A DNA stretch of 64,000 nt, taken from positions 1 to 64,000 of the forward strand of contig NZ_JAGGLL010000004.1 in NCBI RefSeq assembly GCF_017874425.1. Direction: 5' to 3'. Both the position numbers and the translations under genes were made by a program. The notes beneath the pieces were generated by a model that was not told the DNA's origin, searched no databases, and worked only from the letters and a program-made list of their open reading frames with translations. Every line of letters starts with the position of its first letter. Position 1 is the first letter of the stretch. Positions 24,289 to 33,412 of the stretch are shown here, in pieces. The stretch comes from Clostridium punense. GTDB taxonomy: Bacteria > Bacillota > Clostridia > Clostridiales > Clostridiaceae.

Positions 24289-24864
24289 ATGGAAAAGAAA
24301 ATGGTACCTGTAGGACTATCAAACAAGCACATTCACTTAAGTCAAGAGCACTTAGACATATTATTTGGAGAAGGTTATGAATTAAAGAAATTTAAAGACT
24401 TATCTCAACCAGGTCAATATGCTGCTGAAGAAAAAGTTGATGTTGTAGGTGTAAAAGGAACTTTAAAAGGAGTAAGAATTCTTGGACCAGTTAGAAAAGA
24501 AACTCAAATTGAAGTTTCTTTAGCTGATGGCTTTGTATTAGGAGTAAACCCACCAGTTAGGGATTCAGGAGACTTAATAGATAGTCCAGGATCAAAAATC
24601 GTTGGACCAAAGGGTGAAGTTGTAATAGAAAAAGGCATTATTGCAGCTGCTAGACACATTCATATGCACACTTCAGATGCAGAGAAATTTGGTGTTGCAG
24701 ATAAAGAAGAAGTTAGTGTTAGAGTAGAAGGCAAGAGAGGTTTAATATTTGAGAACGTTTTAGTTAGAGTTCATAAAGATTATGCTCTTGAAATGCACGT
24801 AGACATAGAAGAAGGTAATGCTGCTGGTTTAAAAAATGGAACAATGGTAGAATTACTTAAATAG
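24289..24864 (+). CDS. pduL: Phosphate propanoyltransferase PduL
   Basis: PduL transfers acyl groups between CoA and phosphate (propionyl- or acetyl-CoA to the acyl phosphate), the step before ATP formation by acetate/propionate kinase. The 191-residue protein shows two-domain PduL architecture with zinc-binding histidines in LSNKHIHLS (9-17), ARHIHMHTSD (about 124-133) and EMHVDIEEGNAAG (about 167-179). It has no N-terminal microcompartment-targeting extension and no shell genes are nearby, so it is a cytoplasmic, stand-alone form. The start has a ggagg ribosome site and its own promoter and terminator. Confidence 0.95.
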   Translation: MEKKMVPVGLSNKHIHLSQEHLDILFGEGYELKKFKDLSQPGQYAAEEKVDVVGVKGTLKGVRILGPVRKETQIEVSLADGFVLGVNPPVRDSGDLIDSPGSKIVGPKGEVVIEKGIIAAARHIHMHTSDAEKFGVADKEEVSVRVEGKRGLIFENVLVRVHKDYALEMHVDIEEGNAAGLKNGTMVELLK

Positions 24865-24880
24865 AACATAATATTAATGT

Positions 24881-24922
24881 AAAAGGTTGAAGATTCCTAG
24901 TTCATAGGCTTCAACCTTTTTT
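24881..24922 (+). terminator. Intrinsic terminator after pduL
   Basis: The arms AAAAGGTTGAAG and CTTCAACCTTTTTT are perfectly paired with a T tract. Confidence 0.9.
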
Positions 24923-25108
24923 ATTTCTAAGTTTGTTCCGTGGGGTTATATAAATAACAGCAGATATATTAAGGGGAAAATTTGGGTATCTTTCATAGCT
25001 TATTTAGTGAATTTTGAAAACAAAGCTGATATAATTAGAAATACATAGGTATATGAGCTTTAGATTGGAATGTTAACATATGTAAAATTAAAATTAGGGG
25101 GTTGTATT

Positions 25109-25855
25109 ATGAATGAGGTTTTAATGCAAATAAAGGAAAGAAAATCTGTGAGAGTATATGAAGATAGGGAAATTACAGCAGAAGTAAAAGGTGAAATAAT
25201 AAAAGCGGCTATTGAGGCCCCAACTGCTGGAAATATGATGCTTTATAGCATAATTGACGTAACGGATCATGAGTTAAAAGAGAGGCTTGCAGTAGAGTGT
25301 GACAACCAACCTTTTATTGCTAAAGCTCCATTAGTACTGATATTTCTTGCTGACTATCAAAGATGGTATGATGGCTTTGTTGGAGAGGAATGTAATCCAA
25401 GGACACCAGGGGAGGGGGATATTCTTCTTGCCTGTGCTGATGCCATTATAGCTGCTCAAAATACGGTGGTAGCTGCGGAATCATTAGGGATTGGCTCATG
25501 TTACATTGGAGATATTATTGAGAACTGTGAAACTATTAGAGAATTATTAGACTTACCAGATTATGTTTTACCTGCAGCTATGGTGGTTTATGGATACCCA
25601 ACTGAGGCTCAGAAGAATAGGAAAAAACCTGTACGTTTTGATGAAAAGTATATAGTTTATGAAAATAAATATCTTAGGCTGACAAAAGAAGAGCACACAG
25701 AAATGCATCAAGAAAGAAACAGAAAAGCTGGATCCATAGAGCGAAATGTTAGTGAAGATACAAAAGCATTATGCAATCGTAAATATATGTCTGATTTTTC
25801 ACTAGAAATGAATAGATCTGCAGGGGAATACCTTAAAAAGTTTAAAAGAGAATAA
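25109..25855 (+). CDS. Nitroreductase family protein
   Basis: A 248-residue FMN-dependent reductase of the nitroreductase fold. The N-terminal flavin motif is KERKSVRVYED (about 8-18), with the central EAPTAGNMM and GSCYIGDIIENCE segments contacting FMN. The substrate may be a nitro compound or quinone. Beyond the catalytic fold (about 185 residues) there is a C-terminal extension rich in charged residues (KEEHTEMHQERNRKAGS) of unknown purpose. ATG 25109 follows the aggggg site; the earlier in-frame ATG at 25070 has none. A terminator follows at once. Confidence 0.88.
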   Translation: MNEVLMQIKERKSVRVYEDREITAEVKGEIIKAAIEAPTAGNMMLYSIIDVTDHELKERLAVECDNQPFIAKAPLVLIFLADYQRWYDGFVGEECNPRTPGEGDILLACADAIIAAQNTVVAAESLGIGSCYIGDIIENCETIRELLDLPDYVLPAAMVVYGYPTEAQKNRKKPVRFDEKYIVYENKYLRLTKEEHTEMHQERNRKAGSIERNVSEDTKALCNRKYMSDFSLEMNRSAGEYLKKFKRE

Positions 25856-25865
25856 ATGTAAGTGT

Positions 25866-25916
25866 AAAGCACTGTGTCATAATCCATAAGAATTTGTTAT
25901 GATACAGTGCTTTTAT
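25866..25916 (+). terminator. Intrinsic terminator after the nitroreductase gene
   Basis: The arms AAAGCACTGTGTCATAA and TTATGATACAGTGCTTT pair with one mismatch; a T-rich tail follows. Confidence 0.85.
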
Positions 25917-25981
25917 TTCATATTGCATGATTGTGATTAGAGTAGGAAAAAGTAGAACTTTGAAAATAAAAGCATCTTTCA

Positions 25982-26037
25982 TTGACTTATTTAAATAGAA
26001 AGAGTATTATAATTATATAGACACCCCCTGAGGGTGT
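25982..26037 (+). promoter_or_regulatory. Promoter with candidate CsoR-type operator
   Basis: TTGACT (25982-25987) and TATTAT (26005-26010) are 17 bp apart. Directly downstream is ACACCC-CCTGA-GGGTGT (26021-26037), the C-run/G-run palindrome typical of CsoR/RcnR copper or nickel repressors. The next gene is a CopZ-like metal chaperone. Confidence 0.6.
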
Positions 26038-26137
26038 AGGTGTAGTTGGATATACTTCATAATTTAATAGTATATTAGCACGGATTTGAGGGGTATCCTA
26101 AAATCAAATAAACTTATTTTATATGGAGGCGATTTAA

Positions 26138-26344
26138 ATGTCAAAAAAATTAGTAATTGAAGGAATGAGCTGTGGACACTGTGTTAAACACGCAACAGAG
26201 GCTTTACAAGAGTTAGGATTAACTAATGTTAATGTTGACTTAGCTTCAAAAACAGCAACTGTTGAGGGTGACATATCAGATGAGGCTATAAAAGCTGCTA
26301 TTGAAGAGGTAGGCTACGAAGTAGTAAGCATAGAAAATATTTAG
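26138..26344 (+). CDS. Copper-chaperone-like heavy-metal-associated protein (CopZ type)
   Basis: A 68-residue protein consisting of one HMA domain with the ferredoxin-like fold. The metal-binding motif GMSCGHC (9-15) is the standard MxCxxC copper(I) site. The rest (VNVDLASKTATVEGDISDEAIKAAIEEVGYEV) is the normal HMA body. It should bind Cu(I) in the cytoplasm and pass it to a P-type exporter, but no copper ATPase lies next to it. A strong ribosome site (tggagg) and a metal-repressor type operator upstream support a metal-inducible single gene. A terminator follows. Confidence 0.92.
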   Translation: MSKKLVIEGMSCGHCVKHATEALQELGLTNVNVDLASKTATVEGDISDEAIKAAIEEVGYEVVSIENI

Positions 26345-26366
26345 TATTAATATAGGTAGTTTAGGT

Positions 26367-26404
26367 AAAAAGTAGGATTAATAAGAATGCCTACTTTTTA
26401 TTTT
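26367..26404 (+). terminator. Intrinsic terminator after the copper chaperone gene
   Basis: The arms AAAAAGTAGG and CCTACTTTTT are perfect; a T-rich tail follows. Confidence 0.85.
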
Positions 26405-26534
26405 GGTACTTATGGGTTAAGTATTACACTCTGATTCATTTCAAAAAACAGTACAAGCAGAGTGCTTAAATTATTGTGAGTTATCTTTTTTATTCTATAA
26501 CTACTGATACAAATTATAGATATTTAGTAGTTGA

Positions 26535-26660
26535 ACAGTCTATTCTTGCCTAAAAGATGGACATGGACCAGGCATAACAACTATTAGGACAGCTAAGAAG
26601 CCGGTGATTGAAGGACGATTAGATGAAAATGCAAATATAGAACAGTATATGAGTAAATAA
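26535..26660 (+). pseudogene. Possible 3' remnant of a lost gene
   Basis: An open frame of 41 codons with no start codon reads LKDGHGPGITTIRTAKKPV and continues with a polar tail to a TAA. A strong terminator lies 67 bp later. The combination suggests the end of a deleted gene. No family was recognised. Confidence 0.35.
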
Positions 26661-26726
26661 AAATAGTGAAGCTTGTACCTTCTTATAGTTAATAAGCTGA
26701 ATTTATATTTTAAAAATAATCTTAAG

Positions 26727-26771
26727 AAAAGTCATATAAAGTAGTTTTAAACTATTTTATATGACTTTTTA
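26727..26771 (+). terminator. Strong intrinsic terminator
   Basis: AAAAGTCATATAAAGTAGTT pairs with AACTATTTTATATGACTTTTT (one mismatch). No intact gene lies before it. Confidence 0.8.
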
Positions 26772-27111
26772 TTATTTATAATTTTTAAATTTAATAACAG
26801 TGATATAAAGACTTAACTGTGAGGTTTTTAGATTTTATATAAAAACAGTACTCTTTTAAGTTTGTTGCGAGATAAATATATGTTGTTTTAAAGGCAAAAA
26901 AATAAAACAACTATAACTAGTCGTTTTTGGGTATAGTTCATTATCTTAACTTTACTAATACCTTATATTAATATCATAAAGGAAAATTATCATGTTGTCA
27001 AGTAAAAGTTAGAAAATAAATGAAAAGCAAACCTTTCTTAAAATTTCCTTATGACTTAGTATGAGCAGACATGATATGGAACTATTAGAAGTTTTATATT
27101 TCTTACTACTT

Positions 27112-27175
27112 ATTGTAAAATTAAGTAGTTGGCAGAAGAATATGGAAGTTAAAAAATAAAATAATATTAACTTCC
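27112..27175 (+). promoter_or_regulatory. Two hairpins in the helD leader
   Basis: ACTACTTA pairs with TAAGTAGT (27112-27129), and GGAAGTTAA pairs with TTAACTTCC (27144-27152/27167-27175). The second ends 10 bp before the ribosome site. A role in expression is an inference. Confidence 0.4.
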
Positions 27176-27197
27176 TTAGAAGAATTGAGGTGTTAAA

Positions 27198-29483
27198 ATG
27201 TCTGCAAATAGTCATCCAGAATACCATAGTGAATTAGAAAGGTTGGATTATACCCTTGAATATTTAAAAAATTATAATGACAATGTGTTCAGAGAAAAAC
27301 TAAGAATAGATAAGGAAGTTGAATATGGTTTAAGTCACTATAATTCAGATAATGCTGAGCAGTTCAATGAACTTGTAATAAATAAAAATATTAATGAGTC
27401 CTTATCTCAGAAACTAAAAAACCTTGATAAAAGTCTTTCAAAACCTTACTTTGCAAGAGTAGATTTTGTAGAAGAAGGAACACAAAATAAGCAAGATTTA
27501 TATATTGGAAAAGTATCCTTGATGAGAGATAGTGATCAAGAACTCATTATAATTGATTGGCGAGCGCCTGTTGCAACCCTTTATTATGAGGGAAGGCTAG
27601 GTGAGGCATGTTATGAAAGTGCTGACGGTGAGATAAAGGGCGAGATAAAACTGAAAAGACAATACACCATAGAAAAAGCTGAACTGCAAGAAATTTATGA
27701 TATAGATATAACCACTAATGACGATTTCCTTCAAGCTGCTTTAGGATCAAGTAAGGATAATAGGTTGAAAGACATAGTTTCAACTATCCAAGCAGAACAA
27801 AATAAAGTCATACGAGCCGATATGTGGAAACCATTGGTGGTTCAGGGGGCTGCAGGAGGTGGAAAAACTACCATAGCTCTTCATAGAATTGCATACCTTC
27901 TTTATAATTATGAAAATACTTTACACCCCAAAAACTTCATGATAATTGCACCTAACAGATTCTTTCTAAGCTACATTTCAGAAGTACTCCCTGATTTAGG
28001 AGTAGAAAATGTTTTACAGACCACTTTTGAAGATTTTGCAATGAGCATCCTAGGAAAAAAACTCAAGTTAAAAAATCCCAATGAAAAGCTTTCTTTTTTA
28101 ATAAATAATAACAGTAATAGAGAATACAATCAGAAAAATTATTTAATAAAATCAAGTTCAACCTTTAAGTCTTCTTTAGATTTTAAAGAAGCCATAGATA
28201 ACTATATTAAAGGCATAGAAGATAACCTTGTACCAATGGGAGATTTCAGTATAGAAAATTTTACTTTAATAAAATATGAAAGATTAAGGGAAATGTTTTT
28301 GAAAGAGTATAGACATTTACCTATGGCAAAACGTATAAATGAGATGAAAAAAACTTTAGTTAATACCTTAAGAAAAAACAGAGAGCCTATTATTGAGGAA
28401 GTAATTAAACTATATGATGAAAAAATTGAAGATGTTAAAGACCGTATGAAAGACTGCGATAAAAGAAGAAAAATTATTATAGAAATTGCGGATACTAGAG
28501 ATGCCCTTGTTGAGAAAATAAGAAGAAAGTCTAAAACTATAGTAAGAGAATACTTAAATAAATTTAAAATCTTAAGTCCAATAGATTATTATAGAAACTT
28601 TTTTGAAGATAAAGAGTTATTTAATGGTTTTGTTTTACAATACATTGATGAAAGTTTGGCTAAAGAGTTAAGAAGTGAAATTCTTAAGAATATAGTTGAT
28701 AATATTATAGAAGTAGAAGACTTGGCTCCTTTAATGTATATTAAAGAACAAATACAGGGCCTTGATGAAAAGTTTTCAGTAAGACATGTGGTAATAGATG
28801 AGGCACAAGATTTTAGTGAATTTCAACTATTTGTGCTTAAAAAATTGATTGGAGGAAATTCTTTTACGATTTTAGGAGATTTATGCCAAGGAATTTACTC
28901 CTATAGAGGAATAACTGATTGGAATCAGGTTTCAAGAAAGGTTTTTGGAGAAAATAATTTTCAAATGCTTACTTTAGAGCAAAGTTACAGAACCACTATT
29001 GAAATTATGGATGCTGCAAGTAAGGTTATAAATTTCTTGAAGGACCCTAATTTTCCTAACCCTAAGCCCGTAATTAGGCATGGAGAACCTGTCTTAATTA
29101 TGGAAAAGGGTACCTTTGCAGAAGTAGCAAGAGACGCTGCGGATAGGATTCGTTCAGTGTTAAGTGAGGGGTATAAATCTGTAGCTATAATTTGCAAAAC
29201 CATAGATGAATGCAAAGAACTAAGATTTCAATTAAAAAAAGTTGGAATGAGTCCAGGAATAATCAAAGGTAGTGAAAGTCAGTATTTAGGTGGGGTGGTA
29301 TTAATACCAAGCTATTTAGTTAAAGGACTTGAATTTGATGTTGTAATTATTGCTAACGGAAGTAGTACCAATTACACAACAGAACCTTTGGATGTAAAGC
29401 TACTATATGTAGCTATGACAAGACCATTGCACAAACTTTATATTTACTCAATAGGAGAAAAGGCGGAGATGCTTAAGTTATAA
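27198..29483 (+). CDS. helD: RNA polymerase recycling motor HelD
   Basis: A 761-residue UvrD/Rep-like superfamily 1 ATPase of the HelD family, which frees stalled or post-termination RNA polymerase by pushing arms into its channels. The N-terminal coiled-coil arm is residues 1-70 (EYHSELERLDYTLEYLKNYN). The HelD-typical segment IIIDWRAPVATLYYEG is near 115-130. Walker A is QGAAGGGKTT (about 215-224) and Walker B VIDEAQDFS near 531-539. The late helicase motifs LEQSYRTT and YVAMTRPLHKLYIYS are present. The start is preceded by gaggtg. A strong terminator follows. Length and motifs are normal for the family. Confidence 0.92.
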   Translation: MSANSHPEYHSELERLDYTLEYLKNYNDNVFREKLRIDKEVEYGLSHYNSDNAEQFNELVINKNINESLSQKLKNLDKSLSKPYFARVDFVEEGTQNKQDLYIGKVSLMRDSDQELIIIDWRAPVATLYYEGRLGEACYESADGEIKGEIKLKRQYTIEKAELQEIYDIDITTNDDFLQAALGSSKDNRLKDIVSTIQAEQNKVIRADMWKPLVVQGAAGGGKTTIALHRIAYLLYNYENTLHPKNFMIIAPNRFFLSYISEVLPDLGVENVLQTTFEDFAMSILGKKLKLKNPNEKLSFLINNNSNREYNQKNYLIKSSSTFKSSLDFKEAIDNYIKGIEDNLVPMGDFSIENFTLIKYERLREMFLKEYRHLPMAKRINEMKKTLVNTLRKNREPIIEEVIKLYDEKIEDVKDRMKDCDKRRKIIIEIADTRDALVEKIRRKSKTIVREYLNKFKILSPIDYYRNFFEDKELFNGFVLQYIDESLAKELRSEILKNIVDNIIEVEDLAPLMYIKEQIQGLDEKFSVRHVVIDEAQDFSEFQLFVLKKLIGGNSFTILGDLCQGIYSYRGITDWNQVSRKVFGENNFQMLTLEQSYRTTIEIMDAASKVINFLKDPNFPNPKPVIRHGEPVLIMEKGTFAEVARDAADRIRSVLSEGYKSVAIICKTIDECKELRFQLKKVGMSPGIIKGSESQYLGGVVLIPSYLVKGLEFDVVIIANGSSTNYTTEPLDVKLLYVAMTRPLHKLYIYSIGEKAEMLKL

Positions 29484-29544
29484 ACAAGATTATTAGTAAT
29501 AGGTTTTTATGAATATTATTCTAATAAAAATTAAATGAAAATAA

Positions 29545-29587
29545 AAAATAACTCTTTATGTGGAGCTTCACATAAAGAGTTATTTTT
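29545..29587 (+). terminator. Intrinsic terminator after helD
   Basis: AAAATAACTCTTTATGTG pairs perfectly with CACATAAAGAGTTATTTT, with a 6-nt loop. Confidence 0.9.
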
Positions 29588-29654
29588 ATATTCTGTCTGT
29601 GTTGGTAGTTTGGCTATGTTGATAAAAAAATCTCAAAGCAAGTGGGAAATTTTG

Positions 29655-29712
29655 TTGACAATTAGCAAAGATATGAATATAATTTAATTAATGACAATGA
29701 TAATCAATATCA
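29655..29712 (+). promoter_or_regulatory. Consensus promoter with candidate Fur box
   Basis: TTGACA (29655-29660) and TATAAT (29678-29683) are exactly 17 bp apart. Just downstream TGATAAT-C-AATATCA (29698-29712) matches the Fur 7-1-7 pattern with one mismatch. It precedes a flavodoxin, a common iron-starvation replacement for ferredoxin. Confidence 0.65.
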
Positions 29713-29732
29713 ATTACGAAGGAGTGTTAAAT

Positions 29733-30158
29733 ATGAGCAAAGTAGCTATAATCTATTGGAGTGGTACAGGAAATACAAAAATTATGGCAGAACTTATTGC
29801 AGAAGGAGCAAGAAGTGAAGGTGCAGAGGTAACATTAAAAGAGGTTGGGGAAGCAACTGTTCTAGATATAGAACAATCAGCGGTTGTTGCGCTAGGATGC
29901 CCATCCATGGGAGATGAGATTTTAGAAGAATCGGAAATGGAACCATTCATAGAGGATATAAAACAGAGTATAAAAAATAAGAAAGTTGTCTTATTTGGAT
30001 CTTATGGATGGGGAGATGGACAATGGATGAGAGACTGGGAAGAAAGAATGTTTAGTTATGGATCACAAATCTATTCGGATTGTGTAATAGCAAACTATGA
30101 GCCAGATGAAGATAAAAAAGAAGAGTGTATAGAATTAGGGAAAAAAATTTCTCGATAA
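29733..30158 (+). CDS. Flavodoxin
   Basis: A 141-residue short-chain flavodoxin carrying FMN and serving as a low-potential electron carrier in place of ferredoxin. The phosphate-binding loop is WSGTGNTKIMAE (about 9-20). The FMN-stacking loops are GCPSMGDEILEE (about 57-68) and GSYGWGDGQWMRDWEER (about 91-107). ATG 29733 is chosen because gaagga lies 8-13 bases upstream; the ORF could be read from 29691 but without ribosome site. A consensus promoter and Fur-like box suggest induction under iron limitation. The DUF3793 gene next door fits the same regulon. Confidence 0.93.
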   Translation: MSKVAIIYWSGTGNTKIMAELIAEGARSEGAEVTLKEVGEATVLDIEQSAVVALGCPSMGDEILEESEMEPFIEDIKQSIKNKKVVLFGSYGWGDGQWMRDWEERMFSYGSQIYSDCVIANYEPDEDKKEECIELGKKISR

Positions 30159-30299
30159 AATGTGAAATATAAATGTAGCTGTTAAATCTAAATCTCTAAA
30201 TAGATTTTACTTTCAATAGTTATGATAATTTATAAATGGTTATGTTCAACTTTAACTTTAAAGCATAAGGTATATATTAATTTATAGGGAGTGTTTATA

Positions 30300-30905
30300 G
30301 TGAAATTGGCAGCAAAAAGTTTTAGAGAAAGTTTAAATCTTTTAAGTGATATAGATTATATGATAAGCATTATTGCATATAATATAGCACCAACCTTAAA
30401 AAAACTGAAGGCTGCAACCACTGTAACCTTATGTGACAATCATAGAAATATGTCAAGTTTATGGGAGGAATATGGGCAGACAGTTATAAAAAAACTAGAT
30501 GTTTGTGCTTTTGAGTTAAAGAAAACAGATAAAGCAACTGTAATTCTATTTTACAATGAAGAACTTCTATTGGAAAAAATTCAGGAGCCCTACAATGCAA
30601 ATTTTTTGATTGATTTAGGATATAATCCTTATTCAAGCTTAGAAAAAAATTTGGACACCTTAAAAGTGAGATACAGTAAATTCGTGTGTCCACATGAACT
30701 TGGGATATTTTTAGGGTTCCCTCTTGAAGATGTTAAGGAATTTATTACAAATCCTCATAAGGAATGTCTAATATGTGGATATTGGAAAGTGTATCATGAT
30801 AAAGAAAATGCATTAAAAACCTTTAAATATTATGATGAAGCTAAGGCTGAAATTATAAATCTGCTTTGTATAAATGTGGATTCGTTAAAAAATATAGCTT
30901 CATAA
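30300..30905 (+). CDS. DUF3793 family protein
   Basis: A 201-residue cytoplasmic protein of the DUF3793 family. The recognisable block is CPHELGIFLGFPLEDVKEFI (about 128-147) and CLICGYWKVYHDKENALKTF (about 155-174), with a Cys in each half. No biochemical function is known to me. In clostridia this family often sits beside flavodoxin or iron-uptake genes, as here. GTG 30300 is preferred: the ribosome site (taggga, 30285-30290) touches the earlier GTG at 30291. A terminator lies 45 bp after the stop. Confidence 0.85.
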   Translation: MKLAAKSFRESLNLLSDIDYMISIIAYNIAPTLKKLKAATTVTLCDNHRNMSSLWEEYGQTVIKKLDVCAFELKKTDKATVILFYNEELLLEKIQEPYNANFLIDLGYNPYSSLEKNLDTLKVRYSKFVCPHELGIFLGFPLEDVKEFITNPHKECLICGYWKVYHDKENALKTFKYYDEAKAEIINLLCINVDSLKNIAS

Positions 30906-30949
30906 GGAAGAAGATATCTTAAAGAATAAGATAAATTATTTTCTAAAGT

Positions 30950-30981
30950 AACATACTGGAATTTTTCTAGTATGTTTTTTG
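30950..30981 (+). terminator. Intrinsic terminator
   Basis: The arms AACATACTGGAA and TTCTAGTATGTT pair with one mismatch, followed by TTTTG. Confidence 0.8.
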
Positions 30982-31198
30982 TATTTTTAAATTAATATAA
31001 GTTTGGTTTGCAATATTTTATTATATAATTAATTTTTGAATACAAAACAAAGAACAATTAAACTTACTTAATAAAAAAACATCCGAAATATATAAAGATT
31101 TGACAAATTACGACGAATAATTAAGTGAATAATTTTAAAGATTAGTAAATCTCTGTAGATTTGTCGTTTATTAAGCAGTGTTAGAAAGGAATGAAAAT

Positions 31199-32950
31199 AT
31201 GAAAAAGGTTAAAGAAAAAAAACAGGGAAAAGGGCTGTTAAGTAAAGTATCTATTAAAATGAAGTTAATTTTGGGATTTCTTATTATAACTTTACTTATT
31301 GGGGCAGTGGGAACTTTAGGAACTTTAGCCATGAGGCAAGTTAATAATAATGGAAAGAAAATATCAGATAGTAAATTAGCTTCAGTTGAAAAGGTTACAT
31401 ATATAAGGCACAATATTTTGACTGTAAGAGTTAATGTGGTTAGTATTCTCGATGAAAGTCAGAAAACTAGAATACAAGACTACTTAGGAGATATGGGTGG
31501 CCTTGTGGCCCTAAATGATAAGCTTTTAAAAGAATTAGAAGCTATACCTAACAAAACAAAGGAAGAAGAGGAACTGTACAAGGAAAAAATTTTACCGGAG
31601 CTAACAAAATATAGGGCAACTAGAGAGAAGGTAATTGAAGCTGTTAAAGCTAATAATTATGCAGAAGCAAGAAGGCTATATGATTTTGAATTGTTGGGTC
31701 AAAGCACGCTTTTGGAAAATGCCCTAACCAAGATGATTCAAGCAAACTTAAATGAAAGTGAAAGGTTAAAATCAGAAAACAACTCTATTTACTCAAGCTC
31801 TCTTTATTTCATGTTAATAATTATAGCTTTAGGGGTAGTTGTTGCAGTAGGTGTTGGTACTTATTTAGCAACACATATTGATAGAAGGTTAAAAAAGGTA
31901 ATTAAATTTGTTAAAGAATTTGGAGATGGAGACTTAACCCAAAGTTTTCAAATTACAACCAATGACGAAATAGGTATGTTGGAGTCGTCAATCAACAAAG
32001 CTATGGAAAATATGAGAAACTTAATTAAAGAGATTAACTCTGGTGCACAAGAAGTTAGTTCAACTAGTGAAGAATTATCAGCAACCTTAGAAGAGGTTTC
32101 AGCAAAAATGGAATTTGTAAATGAAGCGACATCAGAAATTGTAAGAGGCACTGAAGAGGTAAGTTCATCAACTGAGGAAATAAGTGCATCTATGCAGGAG
32201 ATTGGTGCAACTACACAAGAACTTGCAAATAAGGCTCAAGAAGGATATAAATCTTCTAAGGAAATACAAAACCGTGCAATAAATGTAAAAAATAATGGTG
32301 TAGGTTCAAGGGAAAATTCTAAAATTATTTATAAAGATAAATTTCATAAGGTAAAAGAAGCAATTCAGGATGGAAAAGTAGTTGAAGAAATAACTGTGAT
32401 GACTGAATCAATAGGGGCTATTGCAGAACAAACAAATTTACTTGCACTAAATGCTGCTATTGAAGCTGCTAGAGCAGGTGAACATGGAAGAGGTTTTGCT
32501 GTAGTTGCGGAAGAAGTGCGTAGATTAGCAGAGCAATCTTCCGAAACTGTAGCTAACATCCAAAAGGTAGTAAGTCAAGTTAGGACAGCATTCCAAAAGC
32601 TTTCTAGCAGTGCGGAAGAAACTTTAGAATACATTGATAAAAATGTCATGAAGGATTATGAAACTCTTGTTCAAACTGGAGAGCAATATGAAGAGGATGC
32701 AAAATTCCTTTATAATATGGCACAAGAAATAGCAGTATCCACTGATGAAATGTCTAATACTATTGATCAGATAAACTTAGCAATTCAAAACGTAACTGGG
32801 ACTACGGAGGAAGCGGCTTCAAGCTCAGAGGGAATAATGGGTGGAGTAAGTGAAAGCACTGTGGCTATTGAGGAAATAGCTAAAGCTGCTCAAAGTCAGG
32901 CGCAATTAGCTGAAAAGTTAAGTGAACTAATACAAGGATTTAGAGTATAA
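31199..32950 (+). CDS. Methyl-accepting chemotaxis protein
   Basis: A 583-residue transmembrane chemoreceptor. TM1 is about 20-42 ([20 protein letters not shown]), then a roughly 150-residue extracytoplasmic four-helix bundle (4HB_MCP type). TM2 is about 203-222 ([20 protein letters not shown]), followed by a HAMP domain (to about 280) and a long coiled-coil signalling domain. The hairpin tip that binds CheA and CheW is [19 protein letters not shown] (about 409-427). The ligand is unknown. ATG 31199 has an agaaagga site 8 bases upstream. No other chemotaxis gene is nearby, so it is an orphan receptor using the cell's main pathway. Confidence 0.95.
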   Translation: MKKVKEKKQGKGLLSKVSIKMKLILGFLIITLLIGAVGTLGTLAMRQVNNNGKKISDSKLASVEKVTYIRHNILTVRVNVVSILDESQKTRIQDYLGDMGGLVALNDKLLKELEAIPNKTKEEEELYKEKILPELTKYRATREKVIEAVKANNYAEARRLYDFELLGQSTLLENALTKMIQANLNESERLKSENNSIYSSSLYFMLIIIALGVVVAVGVGTYLATHIDRRLKKVIKFVKEFGDGDLTQSFQITTNDEIGMLESSINKAMENMRNLIKEINSGAQEVSSTSEELSATLEEVSAKMEFVNEATSEIVRGTEEVSSSTEEISASMQEIGATTQELANKAQEGYKSSKEIQNRAINVKNNGVGSRENSKIIYKDKFHKVKEAIQDGKVVEEITVMTESIGAIAEQTNLLALNAAIEAARAGEHGRGFAVVAEEVRRLAEQSSETVANIQKVVSQVRTAFQKLSSSAEETLEYIDKNVMKDYETLVQTGEQYEEDAKFLYNMAQEIAVSTDEMSNTIDQINLAIQNVTGTTEEAASSSEGIMGGVSESTVAIEEIAKAAQSQAQLAEKLSELIQGFRV

Positions 32951-33412
32951 AATATTAAGTAGCTATTTAAATGTTTTAGCTATAGGTTTCCATGATGTAA
33001 ATTTATCTTATTGATTTTTATAAAGCTTTAAGGGAACCAAGGGATGACTCAAGTGTTTGTTAAGTTTTAGTTATGGCTCCTACAATATAGCAAAGGTTTT
33101 TACTGAACTATAGTAAATTTAAAAACAAGCTAAAATTTAATATAATGCTATGCACAGAAATTTAAAAGATGCTATCTGAATGTAGATGGCATCTTTCTTT
33201 TAAGTATGAATATAACCGTGTAATATACTGTTATTTTCTTATATAATATATATAGGGAATTTAAGATAGGGTTCATGAAAAGGAAGTCATCCTTAATAAG
33301 GTAAAGCCAGAGGAATTGATTCGTAAATAAAAAGTATATTGTTATGAGTTAGTGGTTTCTTAAGGATAAGTTTTTTAAGAATAAGAAAAAATGTTTATTA
33401 TGGGGGCGTAAA
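32951..33412 (+). other. Intergenic region with terminator
   Basis: 462 bp. A hairpin terminator lies at 33165-33200. The remaining sequence is AT-rich with no recognised promoter or RNA; the ribosome site (tgggggcg) lies just before the amidase. Confidence 0.5.
33165..33200. terminator. Intrinsic terminator
   Basis: AAAAGATGCTATCT pairs with AGATGGCATCTTT (one wobble), followed by CTTTT. Confidence 0.75.

Larger units (their letters stand above)
26345..27197 (+). other. Long intergenic region with terminators, a coding remnant and helD leader hairpins
   Basis: 853 bp without an intact gene. It contains terminators (26367-26404 and 26727-26771), a possible 3' gene remnant ending before the second one (26535-26660), and two hairpins close to helD (27112-27129 and 27144-27175). 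Confidence 0.55.
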
